From NCBI GenBank assembly GCA_003612525.1, contig RAZD01000007.1, positions 62,001 to 126,000 on the forward strand: a stretch of 64,000 nucleotides of DNA, read 5' to 3'. This DNA comes from a bacterium C-53. Lineage in GTDB: Bacteria; Bacillota; Clostridia; Lachnospirales; Lachnospiraceae. Below the pieces are notes generated by a model, which saw only the letters and a list, made by a program, of their open reading frames with translations, had not been told where the DNA came from and did not search any database. Each line of letters starts with the position of its first letter. Within the stretch, counting starts at the first letter, position 1. Positions 42,966-51,466 of this stretch are shown here, piece by piece. The position numbers were made by a program, and so were the translations under genes.

Positions 42966-45515
42966 TTATGAAACGGATACTACCGTATATCCGGCATCCA
43001 CTACGGCCTTCTTTAACTCTTCATCGGAGACTTCTCCTGAAATCTGAACCTCCGCCGTTTTTTTGTCAAGGTCAACAGAAGCGCTCACGCCATCCAGTGC
43101 ATTTAAGGCGCTCTCTACCCTTGCTTTGCAGTGCCCACAGGCCATTCCTTCAATTGTCATTGTTTTCGTCATAATCTCTTGAACCTCTCTTTCTGATTTT
43201 ACCTCTCTATTTCCGGCACTGTCAACTTTATCCGCCTGAAAAAAGCGAAGTCTCAGTGCATTGGATACAACAAAGATCGAACTTAAACTCATAGCAGCCG
43301 CCCCAAACATCGGATTCAGCTTCCATCCAAAGACAGGATAGAATACCCCCGCTGCCAGCGGAATTCCGCACGTATTGTAGAAAAATGCCCAGAATAAATT
43401 TTCCTTAATATTACGAATGACTGCCTTTGAAAGCTTCACTGCACGAACGACATCCATCAAATCATCATGCATCAGAACAATGTCCGCTGATTCGATTGCA
43501 ATATCTGTCCCCGCACCAATAGCAATGCCTGTGTCCGCACGCATCAGAGCGGGCGCATCATTAATCCCGTCCCCCACCATCGCAACACGTTTCCCTGATT
43601 CCTGTATTCTGCGAATTTCCCTTTCTTTGTCCTGCGGCAGTACCTCAGCCACCACACGTGTGATTCCAAGTTTTCTCCGAACTGCTTCCGCTGTCTTTTT
43701 ATGATCACCGGTCAACATGACAACTTCCATTCCCATACGCTCCATTTCAAGTATGGCAGCTTCACTTGTCTCCTTAATCTCATCCGCAACTGCAATCAGC
43801 CCTGTAATCTGTTGCTCATCCGCAAAATACAGAACTGTCTTACCATCTTCTGACAGCCTTTCAGCCTGATCTACCCATTTTTCCAGGGAAAAACCCCGGT
43901 TCTCCATCATTTTTCGGTTTCCTGCATAGCACATCCTGCCCTCCACAGTCCCCTGAATCCCCTCACCAGGAATCGCCTTATAATCGCCTACGGGCAGAAA
44001 ATCCGTCCCCTGGGCTTTCGCATACTCCACAATCGCGCCGGATAATGGATGCTCAGAAGGCTTTTCCAGACTTCCTGCTACTTTTATCAAATCTTTTTCG
44101 GAGCAGATGCCCTCCTGTATAATCACATCCATAACTTTGGGGTGACCCTTTGTAATTGTTCCTGTCTTATCAAGAACAACTGTCTGAATTTTATGCGCCA
44201 TTTCAAGGCTTTCAGCCGATTTAATCAGGATGCCTGATTCCGCTCCTTTTCCTGTACCCACCATAATTGCAGTCGGCGTTGCCAGCCCCAGTGCACACGG
44301 ACAGGAAATAACAAGAACAGCGATTCCTGTTGACAGGGCAAATTCCACTCCATACCCTAAGGACAGCCAGGTAACGGCCGCAATGAAAGCAATTGTAATT
44401 ACAACCGGAACAAAGACGCCTGCGATCTTGTCTGCCAGCTTTGCAATTGGCGCCTTTGATGCGGAAGCATCCTCCACAAGACGTATAATCTGTGATAACG
44501 TCGTATTTTCGCCGACTCCGGTCGCACGAAACCGAATAAATCCGCCCTGACTGATGGTCGCCGACAATACCCTGTCTCCAACTGTCTTCTCAACCGGAAT
44601 GCTTTCTCCGGTAAGTGACGACTCATCAAATGTACCGAAGCCTTCTGTAATAATACCATCTACCGGCACTTTCCCTCCGGATTTCACCAATACGATATCC
44701 CCTTCCAAAACCTCCTCAAGCAGAACTTCCATTTCCATTCCGTCACGCTCTACAACCGCCTTTTCCGGCGCAAGTTCCATTAATCTGCGTATCGCATCCG
44801 ATGTCTTCCCTTTCGACCGTGCCTCCAGGTACTTTCCTACCGTAATCAAAGTAAGAATCATGGATACGGATTCGAAATAAAGGTCCATATGATACTTTTT
44901 CACAAGCTCCATATCCTGTACACCCAATCCGTAACCCATGCGGTATATGGCAACAACCCCGTACAGGAAAGCTGCGCCTGAACCGATCGCTATTAAAGAG
45001 TCCATATTTGGCGCTCCGTGAAATAATGACCGAAAACCATTCTGATAGAACTTTCTGTTGACATACATAACCGGAAGTACCAACAAAAGCTGCGTAAGTC
45101 CATACGACACCGCATTTTCCATCCCTGATAAAAAAGCAGGAAGCGAAAGTCCGGCCATATGTCCCATAGAAATGTACATAAGAGGAACCAAAAACAGAAC
45201 TGACACCCAAAGACGCACCTTCATTTCTTTTCCTTCAGCGTTGTTCTCTTCTTTTCCCTTCTGGTGATTACTTGCGGATGATTTGCTGCCGGCCGTATTC
45301 CCGCCGGAATATACAGACGCGCCATAACCACCCTTTTTTACTGCATTTATGATTTCGGTTTCATTGGTAACAGTTTCATCATACTCCACGGCCATCGTAT
45401 TCTGCAGAAGATTTACACTGACATTTTGTACACCATTCACATGACTGACACTTTTTTCTACATGGGCGCTGCATGCACTGCATGTCATCCCTGTAACATT
45501 ATATTTCTGTTTCAC
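42966..45515 (-). CDS. copA: Copper-exporting P-type ATPase with a second, C-terminal metal-binding domain
   Basis: An 849-residue P1B-type ATPase starting with GTG at 45515. Order of elements: N-terminal metal-binding domain with GMTCSACSAH (near residue 10), membrane segments, actuator motif FDESSLTGES, ISCPCALGLATPT (the CPC transport site), VLDKTGTITKG phosphorylation site, and VGDGINDAPAL. After the last membrane segment, residues about 782-849 form another heavy-metal-associated domain (MACGHCKARVE), resembling a CopZ chaperone fused to the pump. CsoR, the usual copper regulator, is encoded just upstream. An internal ATG at 43172 could make a free 68-residue CopZ. Confidence 0.93.
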   Translation of the reverse strand: MKQKYNVTGMTCSACSAHVEKSVSHVNGVQNVSVNLLQNTMAVEYDETVTNETEIINAVKKGGYGASVYSGGNTAGSKSSASNHQKGKEENNAEGKEMKVRLWVSVLFLVPLMYISMGHMAGLSLPAFLSGMENAVSYGLTQLLLVLPVMYVNRKFYQNGFRSLFHGAPNMDSLIAIGSGAAFLYGVVAIYRMGYGLGVQDMELVKKYHMDLYFESVSMILTLITVGKYLEARSKGKTSDAIRRLMELAPEKAVVERDGMEMEVLLEEVLEGDIVLVKSGGKVPVDGIITEGFGTFDESSLTGESIPVEKTVGDRVLSATISQGGFIRFRATGVGENTTLSQIIRLVEDASASKAPIAKLADKIAGVFVPVVITIAFIAAVTWLSLGYGVEFALSTGIAVLVISCPCALGLATPTAIMVGTGKGAESGILIKSAESLEMAHKIQTVVLDKTGTITKGHPKVMDVIIQEGICSEKDLIKVAGSLEKPSEHPLSGAIVEYAKAQGTDFLPVGDYKAIPGEGIQGTVEGRMCYAGNRKMMENRGFSLEKWVDQAERLSEDGKTVLYFADEQQITGLIAVADEIKETSEAAILEMERMGMEVVMLTGDHKKTAEAVRRKLGITRVVAEVLPQDKEREIRRIQESGKRVAMVGDGINDAPALMRADTGIAIGAGTDIAIESADIVLMHDDLMDVVRAVKLSKAVIRNIKENLFWAFFYNTCGIPLAAGVFYPVFGWKLNPMFGAAAMSLSSIFVVSNALRLRFFQADKVDSAGNREVKSEREVQEIMTKTMTIEGMACGHCKARVESALNALDGVSASVDLDKKTAEVQISGEVSDEELKKAVVDAGYTVVSVS
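43172..43189 (-). promoter_or_regulatory. Possible internal ribosome-binding site and start for a free CopZ
   Basis: Within copA the minus strand has GAGAGG at 43189-43184, then 11 bases to an in-frame ATG ending at 43172-43170. From there 68 codons run to the stop at 42966, giving a complete metal-binding domain. The spacing is longer than ideal. Confidence 0.3.
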
Positions 45516-45556
45516 GGCAATTCTCCTTTTCCTGTCTTATTTTTATCTTTCCCCTG

Positions 45557-45817
45557 TTACTTCAATTTATCGATTACATTCATCAGTTCATCTATTTTAT
45601 CATCCACATTCCCGTCCCTGGCCGCATCCATCAGACACCCCTTCATATGCGCCCGTATCACTTCCTTGTTCGCTTTACGGATTAATGCTTCTGTTGCAGA
45701 TAACTGTGTGGAGATATCGATACAATATCTGTCTTCCTCAATCATCTTTAAGATTCCATCCAGCTGCCCCCGTGCTGTCTTTAACAATCTTGACACCTGA
45801 TTCTTATCTGCTCTCAT
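45557..45817 (-). CDS. csoR: CsoR-family copper-sensing repressor
   Basis: An 86-residue all-helical repressor of the DUF156/CsoR family. The copper ligands Cys32, His57 and Cys61 (RYCIDIS and RAHMKGC) match the Cys-His-Cys set of CsoR; RcnR- or FrmR-type sets differ. It precedes copA by 41 bases on the same strand, so Cu(I) binding would release repression of the pump. A GC-rich palindrome upstream is its likely operator. Confidence 0.93.
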   Translation of the reverse strand: MRADKNQVSRLLKTARGQLDGILKMIEEDRYCIDISTQLSATEALIRKANKEVIRAHMKGCLMDAARDGNVDDKIDELMNVIDKLK

Positions 45818-45843
45818 ATTTCAGCGAGACCTCCTATATACCT

Positions 45844-45858
45844 CACCCCCGAGGGGTG
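45844..45858. promoter_or_regulatory. CsoR operator candidate
   Basis: CACCCC-N3-GGGGTG with perfect 6-bp arms, between the SRP RNA and csoR and 27 bases before the start codon. G-tract inverted repeats of this kind are typical CsoR sites. Confidence 0.7.
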
Positions 45859-45874
45859 TTTAATTGCAGAAAAT

Positions 45875-46141
45875 TTAATAGCGCGTCCTGCTTCGAATTC
45901 ATTCCCACATACGTTACCTTCGCAGTTAACTCAACCCAGGCACCCTCACGGCACATGAAAGATTCCGCTTAGTGCTGCTTCGTTCCCGACCTGACACGGT
46001 TCACGGATTTCCATTGCGTAAGACCCAGATATCAACGCCACTTGCGAAGGGCAGCTACACAAGTCTGAACCCTCGGCAGGACATCACCCCCACTATAGCG
46101 GATTGTAGGTACAGGGAGCCGCTAATTCCCCGGCTGCGCTA
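45875..46141 (-). ncRNA. ffs: Signal recognition particle RNA, large type
   Basis: The minus strand has the domain IV core of SRP RNA (GTCAGGTCGGGAACGAAG, then CAGCACTAAG) and the 5' conserved part with CCTGTACC and CAATCCGCTATAG, as in Bacillus scRNA. The ends pair: TAGCGC at 46141-46136 with GCGCTA at 45884-45879. The length, about 265 nt, includes the Alu domain found in Gram-positive bacteria. It assembles with Ffh for co-translational targeting. Ends are approximate. A promoter is at 46148-46176. Confidence 0.9.
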
Positions 46142-46147
46142 GAAGTA

Positions 46148-46176
46148 AGTATACAGAATCACAAGTGTTTTGTCAA
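46148..46176 (-). promoter_or_regulatory. Promoter of the SRP RNA
   Basis: On the minus strand TTGACA (46176-46171), a 17-base spacer and TATACT (46153-46148), close to consensus as expected of a highly expressed RNA gene. Confidence 0.88.
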
Positions 46177-46183
46177 TGACAGA

Positions 46184-47614
46184 CTAATAAATCCCGTTCA
46201 ATTCCTGATATAATGATTTCGCATAATGGTCTGTCATACCGGAAATGGAGTCCGTCACAAGAAGCATGCGCAGATATAGCTTTTCTCCCTCAGCGTTCTC
46301 AGAGTATCCAATACCTTCCGCCGACAATTTATAAACTCTTTTATAATTTGACGATATCAAATCCATCAATTTTCTCTCTTTTTGCGTCATTTTCTCATCC
46401 GTATCATATTTCACGGCGGCATTGACCAGCTCTTTCAGGAGAAATTCGATAATAGAAGAAGCGGCTATCTCCAGTTTCACAATTTCCTTGTGGTTAAAAA
46501 CATATTCTAAAGCAGTCTCTTTCAGAACACCTATCAAAACTTCCGATTCCGTGCCTTTAAATAAATCTGTTTTTCGGCGCCCTGACATGATATCTTCATA
46601 ATGTTCCATAAAAGACTTCGCCGCAGACTGAATTAATACGCCCTGCATACTGATAATCCAGTTCTGAACCGCGTACAACTCGGGATCCGGCTCATTGTTA
46701 TCCATACCGCGCTGATAGAGTTTTTGCAGGCGCTGTGCGGCATACTCACATTTTTCATAAACCTTCTGCCCTCTTTCCTTTTCATAATGATTGCAACACA
46801 GACATTCCTGCAAACGTGAAAAAGTCAGTATGCCTTTTTTAAAGCCATCCTCAAGATCCGCTGTGCTGTATGCAATATCGTCCGCCGCCTCCAAAAGATA
46901 TGCAAGCGGGTGTCTTCTGTCCCCGGCGCCTGTAGAATCTACAATGTCTTTGAAGTTTTTCCGGTCTCCATAAAAAAAACCCATTTTTTTGGTATGTATA
47001 TCTCCACTTTTTCGATCTATTTTATCGGAGGACACTGGATACTTTATGATTGTATTAAGCAACGCTTTTGTCAGGTTCATTCCATGCTCATCTACAAGAT
47101 AATGGAGCTTTGTTACGACGCGCAATGATTGTGCATTTCCCTCAAAATTATACAGATCTTCCCGCATCTGCCTGTTCAACCATTCACTTACGGGTTTTCC
47201 TTTATACATAATTTTACTTAAATTCTCACGAAACCAGTCCCGTATTACAGTTTCCCCGAAGTGTCCAAACGGGGGATTTCCTATATCATGAAGCAGTCCG
47301 GAACAAAGGAGGATATCTTCTATGCCTGCTGCCTGCTCCGCCGTAATATAACCTTTTCGCTTTAATTCTGCGCCAACAGACTGCCCAAGAGATTTTGCAA
47401 TGGATGATACTTCCATTGAATGTGTCAGACGTGTTCGTATGAAATCACTTTTATCAAGTGGAAATACCTGTGTCTTATCCTGAAGACGGCGAAAAGAGGC
47501 GCTTCCGATAATACGATGATAATCTTTTTCAAATTCCGAACGGTTGTCACTGCTGCCGCCCTGTCTCTTATATATACGCTGCCGTTCGCCATTCAGTAAA
47601 CGATTCCAATCCAT
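46184..47614 (-). CDS. dgt: dGTPase (HD-domain deoxynucleoside triphosphohydrolase)
   Basis: A 476-residue HD-domain protein. The metal site is visible as RLTHSMEVSSIAKS and LLHDIGNPPFGHFGE, and later the YLLEAADDIAYSTADLEDG motif. Members remove triphosphate from dGTP and other dNTPs, controlling pools or aiding phage defence. The start at 47614 has AGGAAGGG upstream; the in-frame ATG at 47677 would add 21 residues unlike the family. The end lies 8 bases before the SRP RNA promoter. Confidence 0.92.
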   Translation of the reverse strand: MDWNRLLNGERQRIYKRQGGSSDNRSEFEKDYHRIIGSASFRRLQDKTQVFPLDKSDFIRTRLTHSMEVSSIAKSLGQSVGAELKRKGYITAEQAAGIEDILLCSGLLHDIGNPPFGHFGETVIRDWFRENLSKIMYKGKPVSEWLNRQMREDLYNFEGNAQSLRVVTKLHYLVDEHGMNLTKALLNTIIKYPVSSDKIDRKSGDIHTKKMGFFYGDRKNFKDIVDSTGAGDRRHPLAYLLEAADDIAYSTADLEDGFKKGILTFSRLQECLCCNHYEKERGQKVYEKCEYAAQRLQKLYQRGMDNNEPDPELYAVQNWIISMQGVLIQSAAKSFMEHYEDIMSGRRKTDLFKGTESEVLIGVLKETALEYVFNHKEIVKLEIAASSIIEFLLKELVNAAVKYDTDEKMTQKERKLMDLISSNYKRVYKLSAEGIGYSENAEGEKLYLRMLLVTDSISGMTDHYAKSLYQELNGIY

Positions 47615-47809
47615 AAATGTGTTACCCTTCCTGTTCCTTCCAAAGTTGTGTCTTATTATATCACTTTTTGCATACAAAACAAGAAAAAGCCATTTTAATT
47701 CATAATAAAATCGAGAATCACATTGGGAAAATCTGTGGATTTGTGATATACTGAATAAAAGCAGGCCAGTATGAACAGAAAACGGATGAGATATGAGGGA
47801 GGAAAAATT

Positions 47810-48763
47810 TTGGCTGAGGAGAAACGATTTGCCGTCTTGATTGATTCTGATAATGTATCTGTTAAATATATCAAATACATTTTGGATGAAGTATCAAATT
47901 ACGGTATAACCACTTACAAAAGAATTTATGGTGACTGGACAAGCAGCAATGCAAATTCATGGAAAAAAGTATTGCTTGACTACTCCATCACACCAATTCA
48001 GCAGTATAGTTACACTTATGGAAAAAACGCAACCGATTCCGCTATGATTATAGACGCAATGGATATTTTGTACTCCGGAAAAGTGGAAGGGTTTTGTATT
48101 GTCTCAAGTGACAGCGATTTTACAAGACTTGCCGGCAGACTTCGTGAATCCGGAAAGACGGTCATAGGAATGGGCGAAAAAAAGACTCCGCGTCCCTTCA
48201 TCGTGGCATGTGATATTTTTAAAATTCTCGAAAATATCGCAAACGAAGAAAAAGAAGATCCTTCAAAGGCTGCCGGACAGACAGGCCACGATGCCGCCGT
48301 TGATTCAGTGACAAGTATTAAGACGATAGAAGAAGCGCTGATTAATATTATTCTTGAAAATGGAGATGACGACCGCGGCATTGATATGGGTGAACTTGGA
48401 AGCCGTTTGCAAAAGCGTTATCCCGATTTTGACACACGAAACTATGGGTACTCAAAATTATCTAAATTTTTATCCAAATTTGATTCCCTGAAGCTCGAAC
48501 CTACCGGCACAGCCATTAACGTATCCTTAAAAGTGCCGGAAACTGACAACAGCATGGAGAAAATGATTATTGATCTTGTCCGATCACATGGCGAAAAAGG
48601 AGTTAATCTCGGAACCTTAAGTTCGGAAGTCAGAAAAATACATCCGAATTTTAATCCTAAAGAATACGGTTACTCCAAATTTGAACAATTCATACGAAGC
48701 TTTGACGCTTTTGAACTAAAAAACGTGACTCCTTTGAACAAAAAAGTTATGTTGAAAAAATAA
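47810..48763 (+). CDS. NYN-domain protein with two OST-HTH/LOTUS domains
   Basis: A 317-residue protein. An N-terminal NYN (LabA/PIN-like) domain (FAVLIDSDNVSVKYIKYILDEV, CIVSSDSDFTRLAGRLRESG) has the acidic residues for metal-dependent RNA cleavage. Two LOTUS domains follow (about residues 180-240 and 255-315), each ending with YGYSK...F. LOTUS domains bind RNA, in some bacteria G-rich RNA. The TTG start at 47810 has GGGAGG 7 bases upstream; an ATG at 47771 is an alternative. A role in RNA turnover is likely. Confidence 0.85.
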   Translation: MAEEKRFAVLIDSDNVSVKYIKYILDEVSNYGITTYKRIYGDWTSSNANSWKKVLLDYSITPIQQYSYTYGKNATDSAMIIDAMDILYSGKVEGFCIVSSDSDFTRLAGRLRESGKTVIGMGEKKTPRPFIVACDIFKILENIANEEKEDPSKAAGQTGHDAAVDSVTSIKTIEEALINIILENGDDDRGIDMGELGSRLQKRYPDFDTRNYGYSKLSKFLSKFDSLKLEPTGTAINVSLKVPETDNSMEKMIIDLVRSHGEKGVNLGTLSSEVRKIHPNFNPKEYGYSKFEQFIRSFDAFELKNVTPLNKKVMLKK

Positions 48764-48812
48764 ATCAGACCGCCGTATTCTGCCAGTTTTGGCAGATATG
48801 GCGGTTTGATTT
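48763..48812 (+). terminator. Terminator of the NYN gene
   Basis: AATCAGACCGCC and CTGCC on one arm pair with GGCAG and GGCGGTTTGATT on the other, ending near TTTGTTTT. It also ends the convergent ahcY transcript. Confidence 0.75.
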
Positions 48813-48815
48813 GTT

Positions 48816-50060
48816 TTAAAGCGCTTTATTTAAATATTCTACCTGCTCCGGTGTGAGCACATCGATCTGTTTTCCTAAGAATTCAAGTTTCCGTTTCGCT
48901 ACATCCTCATCCACTTCACGCGGCACATCAATCAGCTTCTCCTTCAGCTCACTGCCATGCTCAACAAGATATTTCGCACTTAATGCCTGAATTGCAAAGG
49001 ACATATCCATAATCTCAGCCGGATGTCCGTCACCAGCAGCAAGATTTACGAGGCGTCCCTCAGCAAGCACAAAAATCCACTGGCCTCCCGGAAGTTTATA
49101 TCCCTGAATATTCTTCCTCATTTCTTTCGTCTCAGTCGCAATTTCACGCAGTCTTGCCATATCAATCTCACAGTCAAAATGGCCTGCATTGCAAAGGATT
49201 GCGCCATCTTTCAGCTGCGCAAAATCTTCCTCGTCAATGACTTTGTCACAACCTGTCACAGTTACAAAGAAATCACCGAGTTTTGCAGCTTCGTGCATAG
49301 GCATCACATCGAATCCGTCCATAACCGCTTCAATTGCCCGAACAGGATTGATCTCTGTCACAATTACGCGCGCGCCGAGACCTTTTGCTCTCATTGCAAC
49401 ACCCTTTCCACACCATCCGTAGCCTGCCACTACAACAATTTTTCCTGCTACAATCAGATTCGTTGTACGGTTAATGCCATCCCATACAGACTGGCCTGTC
49501 CCATAACGGTTATCAAACAAATGTTTGCAGTCCGCATTATTTACACGAACCATAGGGAATTGAAGTTTTCCTGCCTGATTCATTGCTTCCAGCCGGATAA
49601 TACCTGTTGTTGTTTCCTCACACCCCCCGATTACCTGGGGAATCAGATCCGTAAATTCCGTATGCATCATATGGACCAGATCACCGCCATCATCGATAAT
49701 AATGTTCGGCCCCTGTTTCAATACTTCACGAATATGCCCCATATACTCCTCATCCGTAGCATCATACCACGCATGTACCTCAAGGCCTGCTTTTACAAGA
49801 GCAGCTGCCACATCATCCTGTGTAGAAAGAGGATTGGACCCTGTCACATACATGGAAGCTCCGCCTGCCTTTAACACTTTGCAAAGGTATGCTGTTTTTG
49901 CCTCCAGATGCACGGATAAGGCAATCTTCTTACCTTCAAATGGTTTCGTTTCGGAAAATTCTTTTTCGAGAGTACGGAGCAGGTCACAATTACGTTTCAC
50001 CCATTCAATTTTCTGTTCACCCGACTCCGCCAGATTCAAATCTCTGATTTCACTTGCCAT
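48816..50060 (-). CDS. ahcY: Adenosylhomocysteinase (SAH hydrolase), short type
   Basis: A 414-residue enzyme that splits S-adenosylhomocysteine into adenosine (or an analogue) and homocysteine. The NAD-binding motif VAGYGWCGKG, SVWDGINRTTN, NAGHFDCEIDM and HPAEIMDMSFAIQ are clear. It lacks the extra C-terminal segment of the long form and so resembles archaeal and Thermotoga enzymes. The start at 50060 has GGAGG 9 bases upstream; a TTG at 50069 abuts the same site. It is downstream of an SAH/MTA deaminase in the same operon. Confidence 0.94.
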   Translation of the reverse strand: MASEIRDLNLAESGEQKIEWVKRNCDLLRTLEKEFSETKPFEGKKIALSVHLEAKTAYLCKVLKAGGASMYVTGSNPLSTQDDVAAALVKAGLEVHAWYDATDEEYMGHIREVLKQGPNIIIDDGGDLVHMMHTEFTDLIPQVIGGCEETTTGIIRLEAMNQAGKLQFPMVRVNNADCKHLFDNRYGTGQSVWDGINRTTNLIVAGKIVVVAGYGWCGKGVAMRAKGLGARVIVTEINPVRAIEAVMDGFDVMPMHEAAKLGDFFVTVTGCDKVIDEEDFAQLKDGAILCNAGHFDCEIDMARLREIATETKEMRKNIQGYKLPGGQWIFVLAEGRLVNLAAGDGHPAEIMDMSFAIQALSAKYLVEHGSELKEKLIDVPREVDEDVAKRKLEFLGKQIDVLTPEQVEYLNKAL

Positions 50061-50132
50061 AAATTTCAACCTCCAGTTTTCAAAATTGTTCCCATTATAC
50101 TATAAAACTACAACAGAGTAAACAACCTGTCC

Positions 50133-51446
50133 TTAATATGTTTTTTTATCAAGTTCAAGACGTGTACATATTTTACCAATCTCACGATACACTTCTTCCT
50201 CGTCAAATGTAAGAATCTTGCGATTTTCCATCGTGATCTGTCCATTAATCAAAACAGTTTCCACCTCAGACCCATTTGCAGAATAACACAAACCGGCAAT
50301 CAGATTGTTTCGTGGTGTCATAGAAGGCGTATTAAGATTTAAAATCGCCAAGTCTGCCTTTTTCCCGACTTCTATGGAACCGATTTCTGCTTCAAGCCCC
50401 AGCGCTTTTGCGCCATTGATGGTGGCGATGCGGAATCCTTCCTTTGCACTGATGCATTGAGGAGTCTTTCCAGTCCCCTTGTGGACTAATGTAAGGAGGC
50501 TTAATTCATGAAACATATTCAGTGAATTATTGCTCGCCGCACCGTCCGTGCCAAGACATACGTTGACACCTGCATCCATCATCTTCTGAATCGGTGCAAA
50601 TCCGTTCCCAAGCTTCATATTGCTCGCAGGATTTGTTACAACACTCACACCATGTCTTGCCAGAATTTCAATGTCCTTATCATCCACCTGCACACAATGC
50701 GCCGCTACACACGGAACATCAAACACTCCTGCCTTTTCAGCATATTCTATAGGAGTGCATCCGTAATCCTTTGCCGTACCTTCACATTCGGAAACACTCT
50801 CCGATAAATGAATATGAATGCCAAGTTCCTTTTTCTTTGCTTCCTGTGCTAGATATTTCAGGTAACCAGGATCACATGTATATGGCGCATGAGGCGCCAG
50901 ACGGAAATTCAATCTGCTGCAATCCTTTCCATCCTCCATCTCTTCATACGCTTCATTTAACCGGGACATCCCCGCTTCATTGACTTTATCCCCGTCCATG
51001 CCTCCTACCAGACCTCTTCCTATCACTGCACGCATACCTGTCTCTTTCACGGCACGTGTCGTCTGATGAATATGCATCTGCATATCGGAAAATGTCGTTG
51101 TACCGCAGCGCATCATTTCCATAATCGCAAGTTTTGCTCCCCAGTACGCGTCCTCAGGCACCAGTTTTCCCTCCAAAGGGTCAATTGTGCCGAAAAGCCA
51201 GTCCATAAAGCTCAGATCATCCGCTACATTCCGAAATGTCGTCATATAAGAATGTGTATGCGCATTAATAAAGCCAGGAATCACAAGCCTGTCTTTTCCT
51301 TCAATCACCTTATCTTCCTGAAATCCATCCGGTTGTATTCCAATTCCTGTAATTTTTTCTCCTTCGATGTATATACTGGTCTCTTTTACAACATCGCTTC
51401 CATTCTCCGGCAAAACTGCCAGAATATCCTTTATTACAATTCCCAT
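50133..51446 (-). CDS. mtaD: 5-methylthioadenosine/S-adenosylhomocysteine deaminase
   Basis: A 437-residue amidohydrolase. Metal ligands are in PGFINAHTHSYM, HIHLSESVSECEG, VAAHCVQVDDKDI and CLGTDGAASNN. This set matches MtaD/DadD-type enzymes that deaminate MTA, SAH or adenosine, giving inosyl products. The start at 51446 is preferred because the ATG at 51452 follows AAAGGGAG with no spacing. It is 72 bases upstream of ahcY; the pair may route SAH through S-inosylhomocysteine. Confidence 0.9.
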   Translation of the reverse strand: MGIVIKDILAVLPENGSDVVKETSIYIEGEKITGIGIQPDGFQEDKVIEGKDRLVIPGFINAHTHSYMTTFRNVADDLSFMDWLFGTIDPLEGKLVPEDAYWGAKLAIMEMMRCGTTTFSDMQMHIHQTTRAVKETGMRAVIGRGLVGGMDGDKVNEAGMSRLNEAYEEMEDGKDCSRLNFRLAPHAPYTCDPGYLKYLAQEAKKKELGIHIHLSESVSECEGTAKDYGCTPIEYAEKAGVFDVPCVAAHCVQVDDKDIEILARHGVSVVTNPASNMKLGNGFAPIQKMMDAGVNVCLGTDGAASNNSLNMFHELSLLTLVHKGTGKTPQCISAKEGFRIATINGAKALGLEAEIGSIEVGKKADLAILNLNTPSMTPRNNLIAGLCYSANGSEVETVLINGQITMENRKILTFDEEEVYREIGKICTRLELDKKTY

Positions 51447-51466
51447 AGCCATCTCCCTTTATGTAA

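Noticed and set aside
45844-45858. Terminator of the SRP RNA
   Set aside because: The GC-rich inverted repeat has no T-run and matches a CsoR operator better, although a minor role in RNA ending cannot be excluded.
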